Source: an uncultured Clostridia bacterium (lineage in GTDB: Bacteria; Bacillota; Clostridia; Christensenellales; Aristaeellaceae). Taken from it: DNA of 12,301 nucleotides. The notes below the pieces were generated by a model that was given only the letters and a program-made list of their open reading frames with translations, searched no databases and was not told where the DNA came from. The DNA lies in NCBI GenBank assembly GCA_947600345.1, contig CANQGC010000066.1, positions 1 to 12,301 on the forward strand, written 5' to 3'. Both the position numbers and the translations under genes were made by a program. Positions 5,116 to 12,301 of this stretch are shown here, in pieces. How positions within the stretch are numbered: the first letter of the stretch is position 1; each line of letters opens with the position of its first letter.

Positions 5116-7904
5116 ATGAACGATGTGCAGCGGCGCGCGGCGGCGAAGCATTTCGTAGAATTTTGGAAGAACGCCGAAGGCTATGAGAAGGGCGAGAGTC
5201 AGAAGTTTTGGCTGTCGCTGCTTCGTGACGTCTGCGGCGTGGAGCACCCGGAGGAATTCATCTCCTTCGAGGACCAGGTGCACCTGGACCACACCAGCTT
5301 CATCGACGGCTACATCCCGTCCACCCACGTGCTGATCGAGCAGAAGGGCCTGGGCAAGAATCTGCGCAGCCCCATTCCCCAATCCGACGGCACGAAGCTC
5401 AAGCCCATTCAGCAGGCGCAGCGCTATTCCAGCGCACTGCCCTACTCCCGGCGGCCGCGCTGGATCGTAATCTGCAACTTCGAGTGCTTCCACATCTACG
5501 ACATGGAGCACCCCCAGGCCGACCCGCTGGAGCTGCTGCTCTCGGAGCTGCCGGAGAAATTCTACCTGCTGGACTTCCTGACCCGCACCGAGGACACGCG
5601 CCTGGTGCAGGAGATGGAGATTTCGATGCAGGCGGGCGAGCTGGTGGGCAAGCTCTACGACGCGCTGCTCAAGCAGTATCTCGACCCGAACAGCGAGCAC
5701 GCCCTCAAGAGCCTGAACGCGCTTTGCGTGCGGCTGGTGTTCTGCCTCTATGCCGAGGACGCCGGCATATTCGGCCACAAGCAGATGTTCCACGACTACC
5801 TGGAGCATCGCGGCGCGAGGGGCGCGCGCAAGGCGCTGATCGAGCTGTTCCGCGTGCTCGACCAGCAGCCGGGAGAGCGCGACCCCTACCTGGCCGAGGA
5901 CGACCCGGAGCTCGCGGCCTTCCCCTACGTCAACGGCGGACTGTTCCGGAACGAGGACATCGAGATTCCGGCCATCACGGAGGAGATCTACCGGCTGCTG
6001 CTGGACAAGGCGAGCGCGGACTTCGATTGGAGCGACATCAGCCCCACGATCTTCGGCGCGGTGTTCGAGAGCACCCTGAACCCGGAGACCCGCCGCAAGG
6101 GCGGCATGCACTACACCAGCATCGAAAACATCCACAAGGTGATCGATCCGCTATTCCTCGACGAATTGAAGGCGGAGCTTGCCGAGATCAGGGCCCTTCC
6201 GGTCAAGAGGACGCGGGAGCAGCGGCTACGCGCCTATCAGGGCAAGCTGGCGTCGCTCAAGTTCCTCGACCCCGCGGCGGGCAGCGGCAACTTCCTGACG
6301 GAGAGCTACCTGTGCCTGCGCGACCTGGAGAACGAGGTGATCAAGCAGCTGTACGGCGACCAGATCGTGATGGGCGTGGCGCTGAACCCCATCCAGGTGT
6401 CCATCACGCAGTTCTACGGCATCGAGATCAACGACTTCGCCGTCTCGGTCGCGCGCACGGCGCTGTGGATCGCCGAGAGCCAAATGATGCGCCGCACGGA
6501 GGACATCGTGCACATGCCGCTGGACTTCCTGCCGCTCAAGACCCAAGCCCAGATCGTCGAGGGCAACGCCCTGCGCATCGACTGGGAGAGCATCGTGTCG
6601 AAGCGCGAGCTGAACTACATCATGGGGAATCCGCCGTTTGTGGGCTATTCCCTGCAAAGCAAAGCGCAGAAGGAGGATATCCTCTCTATCTACGTGGACG
6701 AGAAGGGCAAGCCCTACAAGACAGCCGGGAAGATCGACTATGTGGCCGGCTGGTACTTCACCGCCGCAAAATTTTTGGCGGGGGGGGGGGTGCAAGAGCC
6801 GCCTTCGTCTCGACCAATTCCATCACGCAGGGCGAGCAGGTCGCGAGCGTTTGGAAGCCGCTGTATGAGCGCTTCGGAATTCACATCGATTTCGCGTATC
6901 GCACATTCAGATGGGACAGCGAAGCCAGCGTCAAGGCACACGTGCACTGCGTGATCGTGGGATTTAGCTGCGCACCGAACACGAAACCGAGGACGTTGTA
7001 TTCGGATGGGCGCATTCAGCACGTTGAAAACATCAATGCGTACTTGTTAAATTCGCATGATCTTTTCATCGAGAGCCAAACCACGCCTCTCTGTGATGTG
7101 CCGCAAATGCTGTCTGGCAATCGGCCAACAGACGGCGGGCATTTGATATTATCCGCCGAGGAAAAAGATGAACTGATTCGTTCGGAACCGGAAGCGGAAA
7201 AATATATTAAGCGTTTCATGATGGGGTATGAATTCATTAACAACATCCCCCGGTATTGCTTATGGCTTGTCGGCATTTCGCCAGCGGAACTTCGAAAGCT
7301 TCCTCAGATTACCAAGCGCGTTGCATTGTGCAAGGCTGCTCGAGAAGCAAGCCCCGATGCCGGCCGAAGGCGCTTGGCGGAAACGCCGACATTGTTCCGG
7401 GAACAATTGAATCCGGATCACGCAATTGTAATTCCGAAAGTTTCTTCGGAAAGGCGTCGGTATATCCCTTTGGGATATCTTGACAGCAACACGGTTGCCG
7501 GGGATAAGCTCTTTATCATTCCTGACGCGACGATATATCATTTTGGCGTGCTTACTTCAAACGTCCATATGTCATGGATGCGCGCAATATGCGGGAGGCT
7601 AAAGAGCGATTACAGCTATTCAATCAACATCGTCTATAACAACTTCCCCTGGCCCACCCCCACCGATGCCCAGCGCGCCAGGATCGAGCAGACCGCCCAG
7701 GCGATCCTCGACGCCCGCGCGCTCTATCCCGATTGCAGCCTGGCCGATCTCTACGATGAGCTCACCATGCCGCCCGAGCTGCGCAAGGCGCACCAGGCCA
7801 ACGACCGCGCCGTGATGGAAGCTTACGGAATGCCCGTCAAGGGCACGACCGAATCCAGCTGCGTTGCCGAGCTCATGCGGCGATACCAGGAACTCACCCG
7901 CTGA
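5116..7904 (+). CDS. MmeI-like (Type IIL/IIG) restriction-modification enzyme, frame-broken at a G11 tract
   Basis: A single-chain nuclease-adenine methyltransferase. The N-terminus has a PD-(D/E)XK site D64-x10-E75-Q-K77 (within FIDGYIPSTHVLIEQKG). The methylase part has motif I DPAAGSGNF (from D385) and motif IV NPPF (505-508). At codon 556 the frame meets 11 G (6780-6790), and the protein would end out of frame at 6954 (612 aa). The remainder continues one frame over: AAFVSTNSITQGEQV, a typical MmeI-family continuation, then the recognition domain and a C-terminal part with NNFPWP, ending at 7904. With 12 G (or 9) the product would be about 929 aa (928 with 9 G); MmeI is 919 aa. This family methylates one DNA strand and cuts about 20 bases away. 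As read the gene is OFF: without the recognition domain, neither cutting nor specific methylation is expected. A sequencing error in the homopolymer is the main alternative. The target sequence cannot be predicted. Confidence 0.88.
6780..6790 (+). repeat. Homopolymeric G11 tract, putative phase-variation switch
   Basis: Eleven consecutive G follow C6779. In frame the run encodes glycines between the helix ending AAKFLA and the strand AAFVSTNS of the methylase domain, probably a surface loop where glycine number matters little. Current length puts the downstream half out of frame; 9 or 12 G would join them. Polymerase slippage at such tracts is a known ON/OFF mechanism for restriction-modification genes in other bacteria. 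Confidence 0.85.
6870..7636 (+). other. AT-rich segment covering the target-recognition domain (approximate limits)
   Basis: Within the restriction-modification gene, base composition drops sharply. The line 7021-7080 has 22/60 G+C and 7141-7200 has 26/60, against 37/60 at 5521-5580 and 42/60 at 7681-7740. The change back to high GC is abrupt at the conserved NNFPWP codons (about 7638-7655); the left edge is gradual. The segment corresponds to the recognition domain that sets DNA specificity, so it looks like a domain acquired by recombination. The boundaries are estimates by eye. Confidence 0.65.
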
Positions 7905-7935
7905 GTCAAACCAATCTCATTCGGAGGGAATACGT

Positions 7936-8484
7936 ATGAAGCTGATGATCGCGTCGGACATTCACGGGTCGGCACACTGGTGTGAGAAGCTGCTCGATGC
8001 CTGGGAGGCGGAGGGCAAGCCTCGAATGCTGCTGCTGGGGGATTTGCTCTACCACGGGCCGCGCAACGATCTGCCGGAGGAGTACGCGCCCAAGCGGGTG
8101 ATCGAGATGCTGAATGGCATCCGCGAACACCTGCTCTGCGTGCGGGGCAACTGTGAGGCGGAGGTGGACCAGATGGTGCTCTCCTTCCCCGTGCTGGCGG
8201 ACTACTGCGTGATTCCGCTGGGCGGGCGCGCGATCTACGCCACCCACGGCCACGCGCACGGCGAGAAGAATCCCCCGCCGCTGATGCCCGGCGACGTGCT
8301 GCTCTGCGGCCACACGCACATTCCGGCGTTTGAACGACACGAGGGCTTCACCTACGTCAACCCCGGCTCCACGTCGATCCCGAAGAACGGCACGCCCCAC
8401 GGCTACATGACGCTCGAGGACGGCGCGCTCCTCTGGAAGGATTTGACGACCGGCGAGGTCTACCGCCGGGAGGCGCTGGACTGA
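7936..8484 (+). CDS. yfcE: YfcE-like metallophosphoesterase
   Basis: A 182-aa calcineurin-like phosphodiesterase of the YfcE/MJ0936 type; E. coli YfcE is 184 aa. Metal ligands are all visible: D8 and H10 in SDIHG, D36 in LLGD, N72 in RGNC, H104 in ATHGH, and H126/H128 in CGHTH. NPGST (142-146) is also typical. It should be a cytoplasmic two-metal phosphodiesterase; the physiological substrate of the family is unsettled. The ATG at 7936 is preceded by GGAGGG (7923-7928) at seven bases. It starts 31 bases after the restriction-modification gene with no terminator or clear promoter between, so it is probably carried on the same transcript. Its high GC and codon use match the housekeeping genes. 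Confidence 0.88.
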   Translation: MKLMIASDIHGSAHWCEKLLDAWEAEGKPRMLLLGDLLYHGPRNDLPEEYAPKRVIEMLNGIREHLLCVRGNCEAEVDQMVLSFPVLADYCVIPLGGRAIYATHGHAHGEKNPPPLMPGDVLLCGHTHIPAFERHEGFTYVNPGSTSIPKNGTPHGYMTLEDGALLWKDLTTGEVYRREALD

Positions 8485-8510
8485 GCCGCCGCGCCCGAAG
8501 GGCAAACCTC

Positions 8511-8586
8511 GGGGGAGGGCGACCGCCCGCGATGACGCGCGGCGGCGCCCTCCCCCTCTTCTGCGCGCTTCGCTTCAAAGCGCGCA
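8511..8586. repeat. Two consecutive GC-rich hairpins between yfcE and zapA
   Basis: GGGGGAGGGCG (8511-8521) is perfectly complementary to CGCCCTCCCCC (8546-8556). TGCGCGCTT (8562-8570) is complementary to AAGCGCGCA (8578-8586). The first is followed by TCTT only, and the second by CAAATTC, so neither has a real U-tract. They may end or stabilise the yfcE transcript before the zapA promoter; evidence for termination is weak. Confidence 0.5.
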
Positions 8587-8606
8587 CAAATTCGCCGCGG
8601 CGCTTG

Positions 8607-8635
8607 TTGCGGCGCGCGTTTTGTGGTATTATAAT
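8607..8635 (+). promoter_or_regulatory. Promoter of the zapA-U32-mutS2 operon
   Basis: A perfect -10 TATAAT (8630-8635) has TTGCGG (8607-8612) 17 bases upstream as a weaker -35. Transcription would start near 8642, about 25 bases before the first zapA ATG. Confidence 0.7.
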
Positions 8636-8662
8636 GATGGTAAATTCGGATGCGAGGGATAG

Positions 8663-8686
8663 AGCTATGGAGAAAGCTATGGAGAA
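8663..8686 (+). repeat. Perfect 12-bp tandem duplication over the zapA start codon
   Basis: The unit AGCTATGGAGAA occurs twice without a gap (8663-8674 and 8675-8686). Each copy contains an in-frame ATG (8667 and 8679) and GGAG. The GGAG of the first copy stands six bases before the second ATG, so the duplication gives the gene two usable starts. Confidence 0.85.
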
Positions 8687-8951
8687 GATCAGAACCACCG
8701 TCCGCATCGCCGGGCGAGAGTACACCATCGTCACCCACGACTCCGAGGAGTACGTGCAGGGCGTCGCCGCCTGGGTGGACCGCCGCATGCGGGAGCTCAA
8801 CCAGGCCGCGCACCTGCCCGGGGGCCAGCTGGCCGTACTCACGGCGATGAACGCCGCCGACGACATGATGAAGTCCCGGGAGGAGAACCGGCGGCTGCGC
8901 AGGGAGCTGGAGGAGGCGCAGGCGGAGATCGAGCGCCTGAAGCGCGGTTGA
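8667..8951 (+). CDS. zapA: Cell division protein ZapA
   Basis: A 94-aa protein (82 plus residues if the second ATG at 8679 is used, giving 90 aa) of the ZapA family, which binds FtsZ and promotes Z-ring bundling at mid-cell. The N-terminal part (TTVRIAGREYTIVTHDSEEYVQGVAAWVDRR, read in pieces from about residue 9) matches the ZapA head domain. It is followed by an alanine- and leucine-rich helix and a charged coiled coil (about 67-94). The first ATG has GAGGG (8654-8658) eight bases upstream; the second has GGAG at six. The stop overlaps the TTG start of the next gene (TTGA, 8948-8951), so the genes are coupled. Position ahead of a U32 protein and mutS2 supports the assignment. Confidence 0.85.
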   Translation: MEKAMEKIRTTVRIAGREYTIVTHDSEEYVQGVAAWVDRRMRELNQAAHLPGGQLAVLTAMNAADDMMKSREENRRLRRELEEAQAEIERLKRG

Positions 8952-11302
8952 GCGCGGCAGCAGCGTCCGCCGGAATCCGCACGCCCGAGCTGCTCTGCCC
9001 CGCCGGTACGCCGGAGGCGATGGTCGCGGCGGCGCAGTGCGGCGCGGACGCGGTGTACCTGGGCGCGGGCGACTTCAACGCCCGCCGCACCGCCGGAAAC
9101 TTCGAGGGCAAGCTGACCGACGCGGCGCGCTACTGCCGGGAGCGGGACGTCCGGCTCTATGTGGCGCTCAACACCATGGTGCGCCAGGACGAGCTTTCGC
9201 GGCTGGAGGCCACCATCGCCGAAATCTGCGCCGCGGGCGCGGACGGCGTGATCGTGCAGGATTTAGGCGTGGCGCGCGCGGTCCGGCAGATGGCCCCGGG
9301 CCTCCCGCTGCACGCCAGCACGCAGATGGCCGCCCATAACCCGCAGGCGGTGGAGTTTCTGGCGGAGCAAGGCTTCAAGCGCGTGGTGCTGGCCCGGGAG
9401 ATGGACTTCGACGAAATCGCCCGCTGCGCCAACCTCGGCGCGGAGCTGGAGGTGTTCGTGCACGGCGCGCTGTGCGTGAGCTGCTCCGGCCAGTGCCTGC
9501 TGTCGTCGATGATCGGCGGCAGGAGCGGCAACCGGGGCCTCTGCGCCCAGCCCTGCCGCCAGCGGTATTCGCTGGACGGCCGCGAGGGATACCTGCTGTC
9601 CACCCGCGACCTGTGCGGGCTGGACAATCTGCGCGCGCTCGCGGAGGCGGGCGTGGCGAGCTTGAAGATCGAGGGCAGGCTCAAGCGGCCGGAGTACGTG
9701 GCGCAGACCGCCGGAATCTATCGCGCCGCGCTGGATTCCCGCGCCAGCGGCGCGCGCTTCGACGCGGAGGCGGCGAAGCGGGAGCTAAAGCAGCTGTTCA
9801 ACCGCGGCGGCTTCACGCGCGGCTACGGCCCGGGCCTGGAGGACGCCAAGCTGATGTACCCGGAGCGCCCGAACCACCTGGGCGCGGAGATCGGCGCCTG
9901 CCGCAGGGACGGCACGGTCGAGCTGACCGTTCCAGTGGACGCGCGGGACGCGCTGGCGCTGCGCCGGGCGGGCGGCGAGGACGCGCCCGTGCGCCTGGCC
10001 TCCTCCCCCGCCGGAGCCGTTCCCCTGCCCGCCGCGAAGCGCGGCGACGCGCTGGTTCGGCTGACCTCGGAGGCGCAGATGCAGGCGCTGCGGGCGTCGT
10101 TCCAGGGCGAGCGGCGGAGGTTCCCCGTGGACGCGAAGCTGACCATCCGCGTGGGCGAACCAGCGCGGCTGGCGCTGAGCGACGGCGGGCGCGCGGCGGA
10201 GGTTGAGGGCGATGTCGCGCAAACCGCCCTCTCCCGGCCCGCCGACCCGGAGCGGGTGCGCGCGCAGATCGCCAAGCTGGGCGATACGCCGTTCGAGCTG
10301 CGCGGCTGGAGCGCGGAGATCGGCGCGAACGCCTACCTCCCCGTCTCTGCGCTGAACGCGCTGCGCAGGAGCGCCGCCGAGGCGCTGCTCGAGGCGCGGC
10401 GCAACCCGCCGTGGCCCTGCGGGAGGCTGGCGCTCCCGGAGCTGCCGGAGCAGCCGCACACCCGGCCGGAGCTGATCGCCCAGAGCGGCGACCCCTCCAT
10501 ACTCCGCCGGGCGCTGGACGCGGGCGCGGACTTCGCCTGCTTCGCACCGGAGGACCTGCGCGCCGAGGCGCTGGACGCGGCGCTTGAACAACTGCCAGAG
10601 CGCTTCGACCTGGCGCTGCCGCCGGTGATGGGCGATGCGACGCTGCGCAAGCTGCACGCCTGGGCGAAGGCGAACGCCGGGCGCATCCGGCGGACGCTGC
10701 TCTCGAACGTCGGCCATCTCGGCCTGGACTGGCCCGGGAAGCGGGCCGGCGACTATATGCTCAACATCGCCAACGGCCTCTCCGCCGCCCAGCTCGCGGA
10801 CTGGGGCGTGCATCGCTACACCCCCTCCGTGGAGCTCAACCGGGCGCAGATCGAGGCGCTGGGCGGCGAGCGGGAGCTGGTCGTCTACGGCCGCGTGCCA
10901 CTCATGCAGCTGCGCCACTGCCCGCTGCGCGCGGTGCTGGGATTGAAGGGCGCGCACCGGGACTGCCGCCGCTGCGACGGCTGCGCGCCGGGCGAGCGCA
11001 TCGGCGCGAAGGCGCTGACCGACCGGCTGGGGGCAAGGTTCCCGCTCAGGCGCATCGCCTCGGAGGAGGGCTGCACCGTGCAGCTGTTGAACTCCGCCAC
11101 GCTGATGCTGCTGCGCAGGCGCGCCTCCCTCCCCGCCGCCTCCGCCTGGCGGATGCTGCTGGGGCCGGACGACCCCGTCGAGGCCGCCGCGCGCCTGCAC
11201 AGGATCGCGCTGGACGGCGGCGACCCCCGAAGCGAGGCCGACTGGCCGGAGCTCGATTCCCTGAATGCGACCACCGGACACTACTTCCGAGGAGTGGAAT
11301 GA
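8948..11302 (+). CDS. U32-family protein, long form with C-terminal cysteine cluster
   Basis: A 784-aa protein of the peptidase U32 family. Characterised relatives such as RlhA and TrhP are RNA hydroxylation factors rather than proteases, so an RNA-modification role is as likely as proteolysis. The N-terminal domain opens with ELLCPAGTPEAM (from residue 14). It contains the U32 signature EVFVHGALCVSCSGQCLLS (168-186) and CxxxC at 199/203, likely metal or Fe-S ligands. A middle region (about 260-480) resembles the domain between the two halves of long U32 proteins. The C-terminal half has YGRVPLMQLRHCP and a second cluster at C658, C673, C676, C679 and C709. The TTG start overlaps the zapA stop (TTGA) and has no good ribosome site, so it probably relies on translational coupling. 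No ATG lies before the conserved domain, which supports this start. mutS2 follows after one base. Confidence 0.85.
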   Translation: MSAAAASAGIRTPELLCPAGTPEAMVAAAQCGADAVYLGAGDFNARRTAGNFEGKLTDAARYCRERDVRLYVALNTMVRQDELSRLEATIAEICAAGADGVIVQDLGVARAVRQMAPGLPLHASTQMAAHNPQAVEFLAEQGFKRVVLAREMDFDEIARCANLGAELEVFVHGALCVSCSGQCLLSSMIGGRSGNRGLCAQPCRQRYSLDGREGYLLSTRDLCGLDNLRALAEAGVASLKIEGRLKRPEYVAQTAGIYRAALDSRASGARFDAEAAKRELKQLFNRGGFTRGYGPGLEDAKLMYPERPNHLGAEIGACRRDGTVELTVPVDARDALALRRAGGEDAPVRLASSPAGAVPLPAAKRGDALVRLTSEAQMQALRASFQGERRRFPVDAKLTIRVGEPARLALSDGGRAAEVEGDVAQTALSRPADPERVRAQIAKLGDTPFELRGWSAEIGANAYLPVSALNALRRSAAEALLEARRNPPWPCGRLALPELPEQPHTRPELIAQSGDPSILRRALDAGADFACFAPEDLRAEALDAALEQLPERFDLALPPVMGDATLRKLHAWAKANAGRIRRTLLSNVGHLGLDWPGKRAGDYMLNIANGLSAAQLADWGVHRYTPSVELNRAQIEALGGERELVVYGRVPLMQLRHCPLRAVLGLKGAHRDCRRCDGCAPGERIGAKALTDRLGARFPLRRIASEEGCTVQLLNSATLMLLRRRASLPAASAWRMLLGPDDPVEAAARLHRIALDGGDPRSEADWPELDSLNATTGHYFRGVE

Positions 11303-11303
11303 T

Positions 11304-12301
11304 ATGAACGATAGAAACCTGCGCGTACTGGAGTTCCCGAAGATTCGCGAGCAGCTGGCCGCGCTGGCGGTCACGGAGATGGGCCGGGAGTTTTCGCGCA
11401 AGCTGGAGCCCTCGGGCAACGCCTCGCTGGTGCTGCGCCGCCAGGCCGAGACCGAGGAGGCATCCACCGTGCTGGCCTACAGCGGCGCGAACCCCATCCG
11501 CGCCTTCGACGACGTGCGCGAGTTTTTGAAGCTCGCGGGCATCGGCTCCACGCTGTCGGCCAAGTCGCTGCTGCAGATCGCCGACGCGATGAAGGCGTCC
11601 CGGCTGGTGCGCGGCGCGCTGGTCACCGAGCGGGAGGACACGCCGCTGCTGACCCAGCTCGGCTCCACGCTCTACACGAACCGCAACCTGGAGGAGGACA
11701 TATTCGACGCCATACTCTCCGAGGACGAGATCAGCGACCACGCCAGCCCCGAGCTCGCCGACATCCGCCGCCACATGCGCATGCTCAACGACCGCATCCG
11801 GGACAAGCTCAACGCCCTGCTGCGCGGCCCCAGCCAGAAGTACCTGATGGACAACATCATCACCATGCGCAACGGCCGCTACGTGGTGCCGGTCAAGGCC
11901 GAGTGCAGAAGCAGCGTGCCCGGCATCGTGCACGACCAGTCCGGTACGGGCAGCACGCTGTTCATCGAGCCCATGGCCGTGGTCGAGGCGGGCAACGAGC
12001 TCAAGCAGTGGGCCGTAAAGGAGCGCAACGAGATCGAGCGCATACTGGCCGCCTTTTCCGGCCAGATCGCCCCCGACGGGCCGATGATCGCCGAGAGCCT
12101 GGAGACGATGGCCCAGCTGGACATGATTTTCGCCCGTGCCGCGCTGGGGCGGAGCATGCGCGCCGTGCCGCCCAAGCTCAACACCGAGGGCCGGATCAAC
12201 CTGATCCGCGCCCGGCACCCGCTGATCGACCCGGAGAAGGTGGTGCCCTCGAACCTCTGGCTGGGCGCGGACTTCACGACGCTGGTCATCACCGGCCCGA
12301 A
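11304..12301 (+). CDS. mutS2: MutS2 family ATPase/nuclease, 5' part (cut by window end)
   Basis: The frame stays open from ATG 11304 to the end (332 full codons), so it is the N-terminal part of a protein usually near 780 aa. It starts MNDRNLRVLEFPKIREQL. It has the MutS2 hallmark RNGRYVVPVKAE, followed by VPGIVHDQSGTGSTLFIEP (about 190-225), and continues to ARHPLIDPEKVVPSN and LVITGP, the first residues of the Walker A motif GPNxGGKT. The missing part should hold the ATPase, the coiled coil and the C-terminal Smr nuclease domain. MutS2 is known for suppressing homologous recombination and, in Bacillus, for rescuing collided ribosomes. AGGAG (11290-11294) lies nine bases before the ATG, inside the end of the U32 gene; the gap to that gene's stop is one base. 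Confidence 0.95.
   Translation, partial: MNDRNLRVLEFPKIREQLAALAVTEMGREFSRKLEPSGNASLVLRRQAETEEASTVLAYSGANPIRAFDDVREFLKLAGIGSTLSAKSLLQIADAMKASRLVRGALVTEREDTPLLTQLGSTLYTNRNLEEDIFDAILSEDEISDHASPELADIRRHMRMLNDRIRDKLNALLRGPSQKYLMDNIITMRNGRYVVPVKAECRSSVPGIVHDQSGTGSTLFIEPMAVVEAGNELKQWAVKERNEIERILAAFSGQIAPDGPMIAESLETMAQLDMIFARAALGRSMRAVPPKLNTEGRINLIRARHPLIDPEKVVPSNLWLGADFTTLVITGP

Noticed and set aside
6791..6954. The 54-codon out-of-frame tail after the G tract as a functional domain
   Set aside because: Ser/Arg/Pro-rich sequence with no family match; the conserved family sequence lies in the other frame.
5116..7904. Treating the restriction-modification locus as a decayed pseudogene or as two genes
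   Set aside because: The only defect is at an 11-base homopolymer, and the two parts together give the family length with all motifs in order; a reversible switch or a sequencing error explains this better than decay.
9785..11467. A 560-codon minus-strand open frame across the U32 and mutS2 junction
   Set aside because: Arg/Ala/Gln-rich product spanning two well-supported genes; shadow frame caused by high GC.

Overview
The window looks like a chromosomal segment of a GC-rich Firmicute, most likely in the class Clostridia. Three things suggest this: a tRNA-sensing T-box leader, a zapA / U32-protein / mutS2 gene order, and Gram-positive style AGGAGG ribosome sites with SigA-type promoters. 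Coding DNA is GC-rich (sampled 60-base lines: 37/60 and 42/60 G+C), while the 2907-3220 spacer and one internal gene segment are clearly richer in A+T. I cannot assign a genus.

Layout. Bases 1-297 carry no convincing gene but hold a dense series of perfect inverted repeats. A two-gene operon on the minus strand (2906 to 298) encodes a CAT-fold acyltransferase related to E2 catalytic domains, followed by an acyl-CoA synthetase. The two genes overlap by four bases (GTGA). A divergent spacer contains a strong promoter and a complete T-box riboswitch (about 3229-3518). This precedes an AGCS-family sodium:alanine/glycine symporter (3568-5001), which ends at an intrinsic terminator. The specifier (GCC) and the T-box bulge (UGGU) both fit tRNA-Ala.

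Next, behind its own promoter, is an MmeI-like single-chain restriction-modification enzyme (5116-7904). Its reading frame is broken at a run of 11 G (6780-6790). A tract one base longer, or two shorter, would restore a protein of about 929 aa, close to the size of MmeI. This is the signature of a phase-variable switch, here in the OFF state. The part of the gene encoding the target-recognition domain is AT-rich compared with both flanks, which suggests domain exchange. A YfcE-like metallophosphoesterase follows 31 bases later with no terminator between.

The right end is a housekeeping operon with its own promoter: zapA (cell division), a long U32-family protein with cysteine clusters, and the first 332 codons of mutS2, cut by the window edge just at the Walker A motif. 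These genes are coupled by a TTGA overlap and a one-base gap.

The most notable items are the G11 switch in the restriction-modification gene, its mosaic recognition domain, the alanine T-box on the symporter, the acyltransferase whose catalytic histidine is replaced by glutamate, and the palindrome cluster at the left edge.
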